Shown here in pieces: positions 1 to 6,774 of a stretch of 12,523 nt of DNA. This DNA is from Euryarchaeota archaeon UBA54 (GTDB lineage: Archaea > Thermoplasmatota > Poseidoniia > Poseidoniales > Thalassarchaeaceae): assembly GCA_002495735.1 (NCBI GenBank), contig DAGM01000029.1, positions 1-12,523 on the forward strand, in the 5' to 3' direction. A program made the translations under genes and the position numbers. The notes below the pieces were generated by a model. It saw nothing but the letters and a program-made list of their open reading frames with translations. It was not told the origin of the DNA and did not search any database. How positions within the stretch are numbered: the stretch's first letter is position 1; every line of letters begins with the position of its first letter.

Positions 1-2
1 TA

Positions 3-1166
3 AGCGTGGCAGTCGTGATGCTCTGGGTTTGGGCCGAGATAGAGGATGTCAATATCGGAGGTCCTCCTTCGTCTCTACTAACCTGGGAGGGTGAATACAG
101 GAGCCTTACCGGACTCGATGCCGTACAAGGCGATGGCACTGGAGTCATCCTGTGCATCGTCGACTCCGGCATCGACATGGGGCATCCTGATCTTGAGAAT
201 CTCAAACTGGCAGGGTGGCTGGATGCGATAGATGGCGCTAGTCAGCCATACGACGACGAGGGGCACGGCACTGCGATGGCTGGAATCGTGGTAGCGCAGG
301 ATGGATTGGAGGGCAACGCTCCTGGAGTCAGTCTCCTTGTGGCCAAGGCGATAGGCGAGGAGGGGACTGGAGACGATGTGCAGATAGCAGAGGCTGTCAA
401 CTGGTGCGTGGACAACCAAGCGGATATCATTTCTCTGAGTCTAGGAGGAGACCAAGGGTTCGGCTCTGGGTTCCTTTCTAGCGACGCCCTCGAGGAATCA
501 GTCGAGGATGCCATAGATGAGGGAGTGTTCGTAGTAGCCGCGGCAGGCAACGACGGCGAAGACGATGATGGGGACGTGGAGTCCCCGGGGTCGGTCGAGG
601 ACGTAATCTGCGTCGGCGGCATAACTAGAACGGGGAGTATCTGGACAGGTAGCTCAGAGGGAGACAACAACGGCAGAATCTGGCCTAACCCCATTCTACC
701 TCGCGACGACCCCGACAAGAAGCCCGAGATCGTGGCTCCTGCTCACGAGGTCCCGATTCTCATGGCGGGCGGGATGAACAACGGTGCGTGGTGGGGCTGG
801 TCCAGCGGCACCTCAGCGGCTACAGCATGGGTATCTGGAGCGCTTGCCATCGTGCTTGAAGCCAACCCAGAGATGCAGAGAGAAGGTGATTCAGGGGGGC
901 CGTCAGCAGTAGCGCAGATGAAGAGCGTCATCATGCAGAACTCTCAGATGCAGGAAGGGCAGAGCGAGCATGATAATCACTATGGATACGGGCACCTCAG
1001 GGTCGACCTCTGGGTGCAGGCCCTAGGAAACGAAAGCGCAGTAGTTGTATCAGAGGAGCGGGGAGTGAGTCCGCGCGGATTCGTTTATGCCATATTCGAC
1101 GATCTTCAAGTCCGACGCAGCACGGCCAATGTCCCACCTGTCAGCTCGACGAAGCCCAAAGAGTGA
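3..1166 (+). CDS. Subtilisin-like serine protease (peptidase family S8), 5' end probably cut by window
   Basis: Endopeptidase of the subtilase family. Counting from the GTG at position 6, the catalytic set is complete: Asp53 in IVDSGID, His87 in EGHGTAMAG, oxyanion Asn182 in AAAGNDG and nucleophile Ser270 in SSGTSAAT. The core ends near residue 340 (YGYGHLRVDLWVQAL), followed by a roughly 45-residue tail with no recognisable domain or membrane helix. Only about 50 residues precede the catalytic Asp, so there is no visible prodomain. The frame is open to the window edge, and the first residues (VAVVMLWVWA) are hydrophobic, like the end of a signal peptide, so the true start probably lies just outside. 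The last 61 bp overlap the convergent methyltransferase gene. Likely secreted, degrading extracellular protein; location and substrate are inferred. The family call is certain from the motifs. Confidence 0.92.
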   Translation, partial: SVAVVMLWVWAEIEDVNIGGPPSSLLTWEGEYRSLTGLDAVQGDGTGVILCIVDSGIDMGHPDLENLKLAGWLDAIDGASQPYDDEGHGTAMAGIVVAQDGLEGNAPGVSLLVAKAIGEEGTGDDVQIAEAVNWCVDNQADIISLSLGGDQGFGSGFLSSDALEESVEDAIDEGVFVVAAAGNDGEDDDGDVESPGSVEDVICVGGITRTGSIWTGSSEGDNNGRIWPNPILPRDDPDKKPEIVAPAHEVPILMAGGMNNGAWWGWSSGTSAATAWVSGALAIVLEANPEMQREGDSGGPSAVAQMKSVIMQNSQMQEGQSEHDNHYGYGHLRVDLWVQALGNESAVVVSEERGVSPRGFVYAIFDDLQVRRSTANVPPVSSTKPKE

Positions 1167-1897
1167 GACTCACTAGCTCGCTTAACGAACTCAATCCAGA
1201 TGTTGAATGACTCTACCTTCCTCTGCGCAGGGGTCATCTTCGAAGAGGAAACGGCTTCTCCTACATCGCCGGTGGGGACCTCGGGCTCCTGCACCAACAT
1301 TACCCCTCCGGGCGAGAGCAGTTCGAAGGCTGCGGCTGCGGTCGCTGCCCTCTCATTCTCGGCCGTATCGATGATTATGAGGTCCAACGGGAGTGGTAGA
1401 GGAGAGGGGCTGGCAGAGTCCGGCAGCGCCGCGCTGGCTGCTGACCAAGTCGCAGCCTCTGCGGCCAACTCGCCCCAAGGCATCTGGATGATCTGGGTCC
1501 AGTTCTCAGCACCGTGGCGGCGGATGAGACGATCAATGATGATCCCGAACTTGCCTCCTGGTTCGACTATCCGGAACGATTCGGGATGAGAAGTTGGTTG
1601 CTCGGGAGGGTTGGCTGGATCTCCGCACCACAAGTCGAGTAGCCATGCCGACAGGTGACCTATTCCCCCTCCGATTAGTACGGCATTCCTAGCCGGGACT
1701 CTTGCGCTGATGTCCCTAATCCTCGCCCTCATCGGGCGTGGCAGAGGCCGCAGACTCATGTGTATCATCTGCTCCCCGATTCCAGCAGCGATGGCTGGCT
1801 CAGAATCGCCCCGCTCCGAGTCCTCGGAAAGAAGCCTGTCAAACATTTCCTGTTCGGACATCTGAGGCAGACCGAAGCCACTGTCACCGGAAGCCAT
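1106..1897 (-). CDS. Class I SAM-dependent methyltransferase (O-methyltransferase-like), substrate unknown
   Basis: Protein of 263 residues. A Rossmann-type SAM-binding loop is seen at residues 73-82 (VLIGGGIGHL), followed by a strand ending in acidic Glu112 (FRIVEPGGKFG), which would bind the SAM ribose. The next strand, LDLIIIDTAENE (171-182), and the segment LLSPGGVMLVQEPE (193-206) have the usual layout of methyltransferase motifs IV-VI. The C-terminus, GFVELTGGTLAVLRR, looks like the final beta-hairpin of the fold. An Ala/Ser/Pro-rich stretch (about 143-170) looks like a low-complexity loop insertion. The N-terminal 50 residues are acidic and unassigned. ATG at 1897 has no clear Shine-Dalgarno, so a leaderless transcript is possible. 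It is transcribed away from the zinc-finger gene and into the protease gene. The fold is probable; no substrate can be named from sequence alone. Confidence 0.62.
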   Translation of the reverse strand: MASGDSGFGLPQMSEQEMFDRLLSEDSERGDSEPAIAAGIGEQMIHMSLRPLPRPMRARIRDISARVPARNAVLIGGGIGHLSAWLLDLWCGDPANPPEQPTSHPESFRIVEPGGKFGIIIDRLIRRHGAENWTQIIQMPWGELAAEAATWSAASAALPDSASPSPLPLPLDLIIIDTAENERAATAAAAFELLSPGGVMLVQEPEVPTGDVGEAVSSSKMTPAQRKVESFNIWIEFVKRASESHSLGFVELTGGTLAVLRRT

Positions 1898-1993
1898 GGG
1901 AATTGCTCAGGGGTGCGTCTATTCAATCATCGCATGTGTGGATGGCTTCAAGAGAGGAGGGTAATCCGGAGTGTCGTGCAATCAGAGGATAAT

Positions 1994-1998
1994 GGAGG
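1994..1998 (+). promoter_or_regulatory. Shine-Dalgarno fixing the start of the zinc-ribbon gene
   Basis: GGAGG lies 4 nt before the ATG at 2003. It supports that start over in-frame upstream codons reaching back to 1760, which would read through the methyltransferase promoter and 5' end. Confidence 0.7.
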
Positions 1999-2002
1999 CG
2001 AC

Positions 2003-2581
2003 ATGGGCGAGGCTAGTTGCCCGAACTGCTCGCAAAGCACCGAGCACGAGGTCCTGCGTAGGACCTCAAGAGGTAGCGGCGACGACATCCTTGCAAAGTG
2101 CGTCGAATGCGGCGAGGTGCACACCATTGTACTACGCCCTCCGAAGGCTGTGCGTGTGAGTACGACGCTCTCTGACGGCAAAGAGAGCGAGGCGCGCTAC
2201 ATTGAGGTCGATGAGGATGAGATCATCACGATTGGAGACGTCTTCGAACGAGACGGAGCTCTTTGGGAGGTAACTCGAATTGATGGTGACGCCTCAAGGC
2301 CTTATGATAGACTGGGGGCATCTGATATCAGAGCGATGTGGGCAGTGCGCCGTGACAGAGCTGTGGTGAAGCTGACACTCACTGATGGTGAGGACAGCAT
2401 CGCTTCAAGCATTGAGTGCGAGCCCGAGACGGTTTTCACCTGCGGGAGCATTCTCGAAGTCGATGGCAAGAGGTGGCGGATTCGAGCTCTGCATACGGGA
2501 AAAGGCAAGACGCTGAGCGGAAGTAGGACGGCTAAAGACCTCAGGAGAATGTACCTCCATCCCTCTGGGACGCGATACTAG
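2003..2581 (+). CDS. HVO_0476-family zinc-ribbon protein
   Basis: Protein of 192 residues, the usual size of this archaeal family of unknown function. An N-terminal zinc ribbon is formed by CPNC (Cys6, Cys9) and CVEC (Cys33, Cys36), with His40 nearby. Two similar beta-rich modules follow at residues about 49-93 and 119-163. Each reads roughly [KR]AV...TL[ST]DG, an acidic strand, then a G-[DS]-[VI]-[FL]-E-x-DG-x-x-W turn, so the body looks like an internal duplication. There is no signal peptide or membrane helix, so it is cytosolic. The start is set by a GGAGG four bases upstream and by the zinc ribbon beginning at residue 6. It is divergent from the methyltransferase (105-bp gap). Its TAG stop is shared on the opposite strand with the proline dehydrogenase stop (CTAG palindrome). 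Nucleic-acid or protein binding is plausible from the ribbon but unproven. Confidence 0.85.
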   Translation: MGEASCPNCSQSTEHEVLRRTSRGSGDDILAKCVECGEVHTIVLRPPKAVRVSTTLSDGKESEARYIEVDEDEIITIGDVFERDGALWEVTRIDGDASRPYDRLGASDIRAMWAVRRDRAVVKLTLTDGEDSIASSIECEPETVFTCGSILEVDGKRWRIRALHTGKGKTLSGSRTAKDLRRMYLHPSGTRY

Positions 2582-3555
2582 CGGCGGTTTGCCCACGGCA
2601 TCAGCAGGGCCTTGGCAACATGCAACGCCACCTCCGGGTTCTCCCTTAGTCTGCGCATGCTATACTCGTACCACTTTGTTCCGTACGGGACATACACTCT
2701 CGTCCTGTGCCCCTGTTTAGCGAGATTTCTCCTGATGTTGCCTCTGACACCAAGCAGGAACTGGAATTCATATCCCGGACCCTTTCCAGCCGAACGTGGA
2801 ACTGGATCGCTGTATCTGGGATCTTTCATATCAGGCCCCATTCCACGCGACTTGAGAGATTCTAAGGAGTGTTTGATTACCGGTGTATCATGCGACGCGA
2901 TGGCCGTGTAAGCGCCCGAGTCGAGCATCAGATCGATAGCTCGATTGGTGGCATCTACTATCTCACGATACCTTGTGTGAGATATCTCTGCGGACTCAAG
3001 GTATATTCCCTTACAGATTCGGAAATCAGTGCAACTGCCCATGGAGCTTGAGACCTCCAAGATGTCGGAAAGAGTTCTGAACAGCCGCCCCTGTAGCACT
3101 ACACCGATGTTTGTCAGTCCCTTCGTGTGCATAGCTAGGGCAGTATCTATCGTGGCCTGAGTAACCCTGTGGTCCTCCATATCCAATCGCACGAAGATAT
3201 CATCTTCAGCGGCTCTTCTGAGCAGTGCCTCGATGTTAGCAAGAGCTGTGGACTCGTCTATCATCAAACCCAATGCCGTTGGTTTAATCGAGATGTTTGC
3301 ATCCAAGTTGTTCTCTACTATTGCATCCAGCAACCTGCTGTACTCGTCCATAAAGAACTGAGCCTCGTCAAGAGACTCTATGTCTTCGCCTAGGACATCC
3401 ACGGTAAAGCACGCTCCCTCAGAGCTCATACGACTCATCAGTTCGATGGCGCTGGGGATGTCTGTGCCGGCGACGTATCTCTTGGCGATCCACCTGATTA
3501 TGAAGCGGGGAGTCAGTGGCATCATGCCTACGATAGCTCGCCCGAATAGGCCCAT
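2578..3555 (-). CDS. Proline dehydrogenase (monofunctional, FAD-dependent)
   Basis: Oxidises L-proline to 1-pyrroline-5-carboxylate, passing electrons through FAD to the respiratory chain; first step of proline catabolism to glutamate. The 325 residues match the single-domain PRODH length, without a fused P5C dehydrogenase. Hallmarks of the TIM-barrel family are present: SIKPTALG (Lys91), FVRLDMEDH (Asp125), GVVLQGRL (Gln155), RICKGIYLE (179-187), IASHDT (His222), YEFQFLLGVRG (262-272) and the proline-binding C-terminal helix YEYSMRRLRENP (296-307, with the Arg-Arg pair). The start at 3555 gives a normal N-terminus (MGLFGRAIV...). It lies 43 bp downstream of dtdA on the same strand, so cotranscription is likely. 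There is no P5C dehydrogenase in the window. Confidence 0.94.
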   Translation of the reverse strand: MGLFGRAIVGMMPLTPRFIIRWIAKRYVAGTDIPSAIELMSRMSSEGACFTVDVLGEDIESLDEAQFFMDEYSRLLDAIVENNLDANISIKPTALGLMIDESTALANIEALLRRAAEDDIFVRLDMEDHRVTQATIDTALAMHTKGLTNIGVVLQGRLFRTLSDILEVSSSMGSCTDFRICKGIYLESAEISHTRYREIVDATNRAIDLMLDSGAYTAIASHDTPVIKHSLESLKSRGMGPDMKDPRYSDPVPRSAGKGPGYEFQFLLGVRGNIRRNLAKQGHRTRVYVPYGTKWYEYSMRRLRENPEVALHVAKALLMPWANRR

Positions 3556-3598
3556 GAATGAGTTGCAGAGTACGGAGAGCCTTCACAATTGCTGCGGT

Positions 3599-4528
3599 CT
3601 AACAGAGTTCACGCCCACGACGAATCGGGACATCCAGACCTTCCAGAAGATCCGTGATGGCGTTACGCTGCCATGCCTTGAACGACTTCCTATCCAAGTG
3701 GGCGAACAGATTGGCACCGGGAAACGCTACGCGAGTGGCCTCGACGGAGGCCTCGATGGAATGCCTCCATGCTCCGCCCGGCAGACCATCATCTGACGGC
3801 TCCTCGAACGGGAGCGCGTAGTTCGCCAGAATATGGCCTGCCCATAGTTCCGAATCCGAAAGAACTGCTTTGTGACGAGGCGCGTAGTGTCCGCCGCCGA
3901 GTCCGATCATCACATCACCCCCCGGGACCCATTTCACAGGCTGGTTCCCCGATAGGCCGAGATTGTCTGATATCACCTCGGCCCAAAGTTCGGCGGCCTG
4001 TGAACTTCCCCACTCCCTCTCCGTAGAGCCAATCTCGATGTACAGTGCCGGTCGCTTGAGGAGGGGGCCGTGATGAGTAGCCTCCAGAGTCAAGTCAAAC
4101 TCCTCGTCGAGTTCACGCAATCGAGCTAGGGAGAGCATTGACCTGAACAGTGAAGCGAAGCGTGGCGAAGGTGGTACGACCGACCCTTTCCTGCCGCCAG
4201 CTTGTCCCCTCTCTCCGTGCGGGGTCTCGCCGGGTATTCCGATGGCGTGGAGTGTCAATGCGGGAATCTCAGTCGCCGAGACATGGCGGGACAGGACGAG
4301 GACTTCGTCGACAGTACATCCAGTGGCCTCCTCGTGCGTACAATCTATCCCGTCTGCCATTATGTGTAACTCCTCGATTAGCAGGAGGTGTACGGAACGG
4401 GTTGCGTGCCCTCGTAGGAGTCCGTGACCCGTGGCAGTCGGTTCGCTCCAGCTCCCAAGACGCAATATGGCTTCATACATATTGAGGGAGGCGGTATCGG
4501 CACTCGATGCGAGAAGCAGGGTTACCAC
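3599..4528 (-). CDS. dtdA: D-aminoacyl-tRNA deacylase, archaeal/plant type (DTD2)
   Basis: Hydrolyses D-aminoacyl-tRNA to free tRNA and D-amino acid, keeping D-residues out of translation. From the GTG at 4528 the protein has 309 residues. Family signatures are in order: LSRHVSATEIPALTLHAIG (79-97), EATHHGP (149-155), YIEIGSTEREW (163-173), GLGGGHYAPR (209-218), GHILANYALP (231-240) and HLDRKSF (277-283). The N-terminus VTLLLASSADTASLNMYE lines up with the start of characterised archaeal members. The frame stays open to an ATG at 4882, but those 118 extra codons are antisense to the neighbouring gene and unlike the family. GTG 4570 is the main alternative start. There is no good Shine-Dalgarno at 4528; an A/T patch (GATTAA, about 4552-4557) some 26 nt upstream would fit a leaderless transcript. 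Probably heads a two-gene operon with proline dehydrogenase. Confidence 0.9.
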   Translation of the reverse strand: MVTLLLASSADTASLNMYEAILRLGSWSEPTATGHGLLRGHATRSVHLLLIEELHIMADGIDCTHEEATGCTVDEVLVLSRHVSATEIPALTLHAIGIPGETPHGERGQAGGRKGSVVPPSPRFASLFRSMLSLARLRELDEEFDLTLEATHHGPLLKRPALYIEIGSTEREWGSSQAAELWAEVISDNLGLSGNQPVKWVPGGDVMIGLGGGHYAPRHKAVLSDSELWAGHILANYALPFEEPSDDGLPGGAWRHSIEASVEATRVAFPGANLFAHLDRKSFKAWQRNAITDLLEGLDVPIRRGRELC

Positions 4529-4600
4529 GGGCAGGCGATGGGGAGTGTGCCTTAATCCTCTCAGCCACACCTTCAAGCATGAACTAGTGCGGCGCTTGTC

Positions 4601-5515
4601 ATGGGCGAAGTGCTTCTGAGCTTCCAGCCGATAAGGGCGGACCGCGGCGAATCTGCCACTGTCATCGTAGGCAGTTCGGGAGAGGTAGTCAGGATAGACG
4701 AGTTCGGCGCTACTCTGCACCAGCCTGTCAAGCCGTTCCCAGCCTCTGTGACAGGTGGTGCCGTGCTCGACGACGTCTGGGTCGGGACATGGGTCGAGCC
4801 CGAGTTGCAGCAGGCGAGGATGGCCGCTCTTCCTCTTACTGGAGAATGGGAATCTGGAGGGAGCAGGGGGGCGCTCAGACAAAAGTCTGAGACAGCCGGC
4901 CTGATGCCCTCATCAGCTATCTGGTCGAGATTCCTCGACGCCGAACCCATGGCTGTCTCAAGGGTAGGGGATGGGGTGGTCTTCGCCACTCTGCGAAAGG
5001 GGATCTACAAGATAGACGAAGGGGCGACAGAGGTCTGGCGCGCACCGTACCCTGAGTGGTCGCACCTGTCAGGGCTGGCCTCACGCGACTATCTAGTGTC
5101 CAGTAACGAGGTCGATGGTCGAATCTTCGTCTGGTCAATGGCCGGAGGAGTTACGGTATTGGACAGCGAGGACGGAGGACACGTCCTCAGTACCATAGTA
5201 TCTCTGCCTGACTCACTCAGCGGCGTCAGGCACAGTAACGAGGGCGGTTGGCTCCTACTGCTCAATAGTGGCGGCATAGCCCTGCTGGAAGATTTAGAGT
5301 CCGAACCGTTGGTGGTGCGGACCCCTGGGCCTGTGTCAGACGCCGTCCACGATGGAAAATGCTGGAAGTGGACGGGGTGGAGGCATGACGGAGTCCTAAT
5401 CGACGGCGAAGTGCAATGCATAGCTAGAGAGCAGATTGGAGTAGCTCTTGTCGGTGACAGGGTACTGACTAACGACGGGAGATGGGACGATTTCGGGCTA
5501 AATCACTCTGACTGA
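4601..5515 (+). CDS. Uncharacterised protein, probably a cytosolic beta-propeller
   Basis: Protein of 304 residues that I cannot assign to a named family. Almost the whole chain is short beta-strands separated by Gly/Asp turns, for example VIVGSSGEVVRID (21-33), GVVFATLRKGIYKID (125-139), GRIFVWSMAGGVTVLD (173-188) and GGWLLLLNSGGIALLED (215-231). These repeat at roughly 40-50 residue spacing, as in WD40/PQQ-type propellers. No signal peptide, membrane helix or metal motif is visible. The ATG at 4601 lies 72 bp from the dtdA start on the other strand, and no Shine-Dalgarno is seen. The gene ends by overlapping rps27ae tail-to-tail by 13 bp. Coding is supported by an unbroken frame with natural composition, and by the competing minus-strand frames having no family resemblance here. 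The propeller fold is inferred from the strand pattern only. Confidence 0.75.
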   Translation: MGEVLLSFQPIRADRGESATVIVGSSGEVVRIDEFGATLHQPVKPFPASVTGGAVLDDVWVGTWVEPELQQARMAALPLTGEWESGGSRGALRQKSETAGLMPSSAIWSRFLDAEPMAVSRVGDGVVFATLRKGIYKIDEGATEVWRAPYPEWSHLSGLASRDYLVSSNEVDGRIFVWSMAGGVTVLDSEDGGHVLSTIVSLPDSLSGVRHSNEGGWLLLLNSGGIALLEDLESEPLVVRTPGPVSDAVHDGKCWKWTGWRHDGVLIDGEVQCIAREQIGVALVGDRVLTNDGRWDDFGLNHSD

Positions 5516-5676
5516 GTCGAGTGTCCGCACTTGCCGCAAACCTTGCGATTCTCATGCACACCTAGGAAGACTCCGGGCCCGCAGGTCGGGCAGAACTCGC
5601 CCTTCCTGACTAGCTCTCCGCCTTCCACGGAGTACTTTGAGTGCTTACCGTTGGGATTTGGTCCGTCGCCCATCAT
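5503..5676 (-). CDS. rps27ae: Small ribosomal subunit protein eS31 (S27ae)
   Basis: Zinc-binding small-subunit protein of 57 residues, too short for most ORF cut-offs. The characteristic pattern is seen: KYSVEGGELVRKGEFCPTCG, then GVFLGVHENR and KVCGKCG. Four zinc-ligand cysteines lie at 29, 32, 47 and 50, counting from the first Met. As in other archaea, it lacks the ubiquitin fusion of eukaryotic homologues. There are two tandem ATGs (5676 and 5673). The first overlaps the rps24e stop as ATGA, favouring translational coupling; the second gives 56 residues. It is the last gene of the rpo7-spt4-rps24e-rps27ae run. In many euryarchaea kae1 follows, but here a convergent gene lies immediately beyond and overlaps by 13 bp. 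Confidence 0.96.
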   Translation of the reverse strand: MMGDGPNPNGKHSKYSVEGGELVRKGEFCPTCGPGVFLGVHENRKVCGKCGHSTQSE

Positions 5677-5981
5677 TCTCCACCATCCTCAGATTCGCTC
5701 TCATCCGACTCCGCCCCATGCCTGACCCTAACATACTCGGGCTCGAGTGCGGCCGACTCAGATGAACTGTAGATTAATGCAAGCCCCGAGGTCTGAGGAC
5801 GCCCGTAGCGCGTGCTGACCTCCTTGACGAAGACCAATTCCTTCTTGGCACCGGGCTCCGCCTTGGCCGCAGCTGCGACCATCTCATCCAGAGATGGAGT
5901 CGGAGAGTTTTCGTGGTTCCACATGAATCTAATCTCGACACGGTCGAGCAGCGGGTTCTCCTTTCTCTCGATGACTTCCAT
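5673..5981 (-). CDS. rps24e: Small ribosomal subunit protein eS24 (S24e)
   Basis: Protein of 102 residues with the family N-terminus MEVIERKENPLLDRVEIRF, the central SLDEMVAAAAK helix and VFVKEVSTRYGRPQTSGLALIY (about 50-71), matching the S24e pattern of strand, then Gly-x-x-x-(S/T)-x-G-x-A-x-x-Y. The C-terminal tail is strongly acidic (ESDESESEDGGE), unusual for an RNA-binding ribosomal protein, but such tails occur in archaea with acidic proteomes. ATG at 5981 follows a near-perfect GAGGTGA ribosome-binding site. It lies 12 nt after spt4, and its stop overlaps the rps27ae start. Confidence 0.94.
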   Translation of the reverse strand: MEVIERKENPLLDRVEIRFMWNHENSPTPSLDEMVAAAAKAEPGAKKELVFVKEVSTRYGRPQTSGLALIYSSSESAALEPEYVRVRHGAESDESESEDGGE

Positions 5982-5985
5982 TGAA

Positions 5986-5992
5986 TCACCTC
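5986..5992 (-). promoter_or_regulatory. Strong Shine-Dalgarno of rps24e
   Basis: GAGGTGA on the minus strand, 4 nt before the ATG at 5981, filling most of the 12-nt gap after the spt4 stop. It is the closest match to the 16S rRNA tail in the operon and would allow independent initiation on rps24e. Confidence 0.75.
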
Positions 5993-5993
5993 T

Positions 5994-6212
5994 CTAACGG
6001 ATGTTGACCTTGAGAGCGTAGTTGCCCGCGTCGGTCACATTGAGTCTCTTTGCGACCTCAGAGCGCTCTGGATGCAGAATGACCACGAATCCTTGCCAAT
6101 CGGTAGTCACAGGAGCTCCGGGACAGTGCATGCACTGAGGCGGGTCTTTCCTATTCTCAGGATCGGGCAATATCCTGTTGCATTCGCCGCAGGCGAAAGG
6201 TTGCTTGACCAT
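5994..6212 (-). CDS. spt4: Transcription elongation factor Spt4 (RpoE'')
   Basis: Small zinc-binding partner of Spt5; the complex clamps RNA polymerase on DNA and raises processivity. At 72 residues it has a typical archaeal length. The four zinc ligands are Cys8/Cys11 (ACGEC) and Cys27/Cys30 (CMHC), followed by the family core TTDWQGFVVILHPERSEVAKRL (about 36-57), the Spt5-binding beta-sheet. One base separates it from the rpo7 stop, so translation is probably coupled to rpo7. Spt5 itself is not in the window. Confidence 0.94.
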   Translation of the reverse strand: MVKQPFACGECNRILPDPENRKDPPQCMHCPGAPVTTDWQGFVVILHPERSEVAKRLNVTDAGNYALKVNIR

Positions 6213-6213
6213 C

Positions 6214-6768
6214 TCAGTCTTCCTCCCCTAGCCAGTCGAAGCCCCCGAGGCCGTCCATCTTGCAGTTCAAGCCAATCTTAGACGAACGCGGGTCGTTCTG
6301 ATTGATTGATTTAGATACTATCCTTGAGCGGACCGGGCTGCCCTCCTCAAGGTGCTTGCCGCTCTGAGAACCTTCAATTCTCTTGTTCTGGGCACTTAGG
6401 TGGACTTGTACTGGCTCGTCAAGGATCTGGGACTTGTGGAGAAGAGCCTCGACCGGACCTATTCTGACGAAAGCGCCGTACTCGGAGACTTCCGACACAG
6501 CGCCGTCGACGACCTCGTTGTTCTCCATAGTGAATATCAAGGCCTTGAATTTAACGTCCTGGTAAATCGCCCCATCACCGTGGATAATCTTCCCCCGGCC
6601 TACTGTCTCGTGATCGTAGGTGAGCAGTGTGTAGTCCTCGTTCTCGTCGAATCTTCCCTCAAAAGCGTCGTGAGCCAGTTCGTCGATGTGCTCCTCTAAC
6701 TTACGCCCTGCTCGAATGTACTCAGCAGGAATACGGATGGTATCATCCCGGGTTATGATGCTATACAT
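6214..6768 (-). CDS. rpo7: DNA-directed RNA polymerase subunit Rpo7 (RpoE')
   Basis: Stalk subunit of archaeal RNA polymerase, homologue of eukaryotic Rpb7; with Rpo4 it binds emerging RNA and aids open-complex formation. The protein has 184 residues, normal for the family. The N-terminal tip domain (1-82) begins MYSIITRDDTIRIP. The S1/OB domain (about 84-170) carries VVDGAVSEVSEYGAFVRIGP and ALLHKSQILDE, and ends with SKIGLNCKMDGLGG. ATG 6768 is chosen because the family starts at exactly this Met and a GGAGG lies 9 nt upstream; the same frame is open to 7035 but has no homologous sequence there. First gene of the operon, with a roughly 100-nt leader that can fold over the ribosome-binding site. 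Confidence 0.96.
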   Translation of the reverse strand: MYSIITRDDTIRIPAEYIRAGRKLEEHIDELAHDAFEGRFDENEDYTLLTYDHETVGRGKIIHGDGAIYQDVKFKALIFTMENNEVVDGAVSEVSEYGAFVRIGPVEALLHKSQILDEPVQVHLSAQNKRIEGSQSGKHLEEGSPVRSRIVSKSINQNDPRSSKIGLNCKMDGLGGFDWLGEED

Positions 6769-6774
6769 GCTCTT

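Noticed and set aside
885..905. GDSGGP motif (residues 294-299 of the protease), the hallmark of the chymotrypsin-family catalytic serine
   Set aside because: The protein has a complete S8 catalytic set with Ser270 in GTSAAT; the motif lies after the core helix without any S1-family context, so it is coincidence.
1760..2002. 81-codon upstream extension of the zinc-ribbon protein
   Set aside because: It overlaps the methyltransferase start antisense and has no conserved content; the GGAGG-supported ATG at 2003 begins directly before the zinc ribbon.
4573..4989. Minus-strand open frame of 138 codons over the 5' part of the propeller-like gene
   Set aside because: It is low complexity and has no family resemblance; it is the antisense shadow of the plus-strand gene and out of frame with dtdA.
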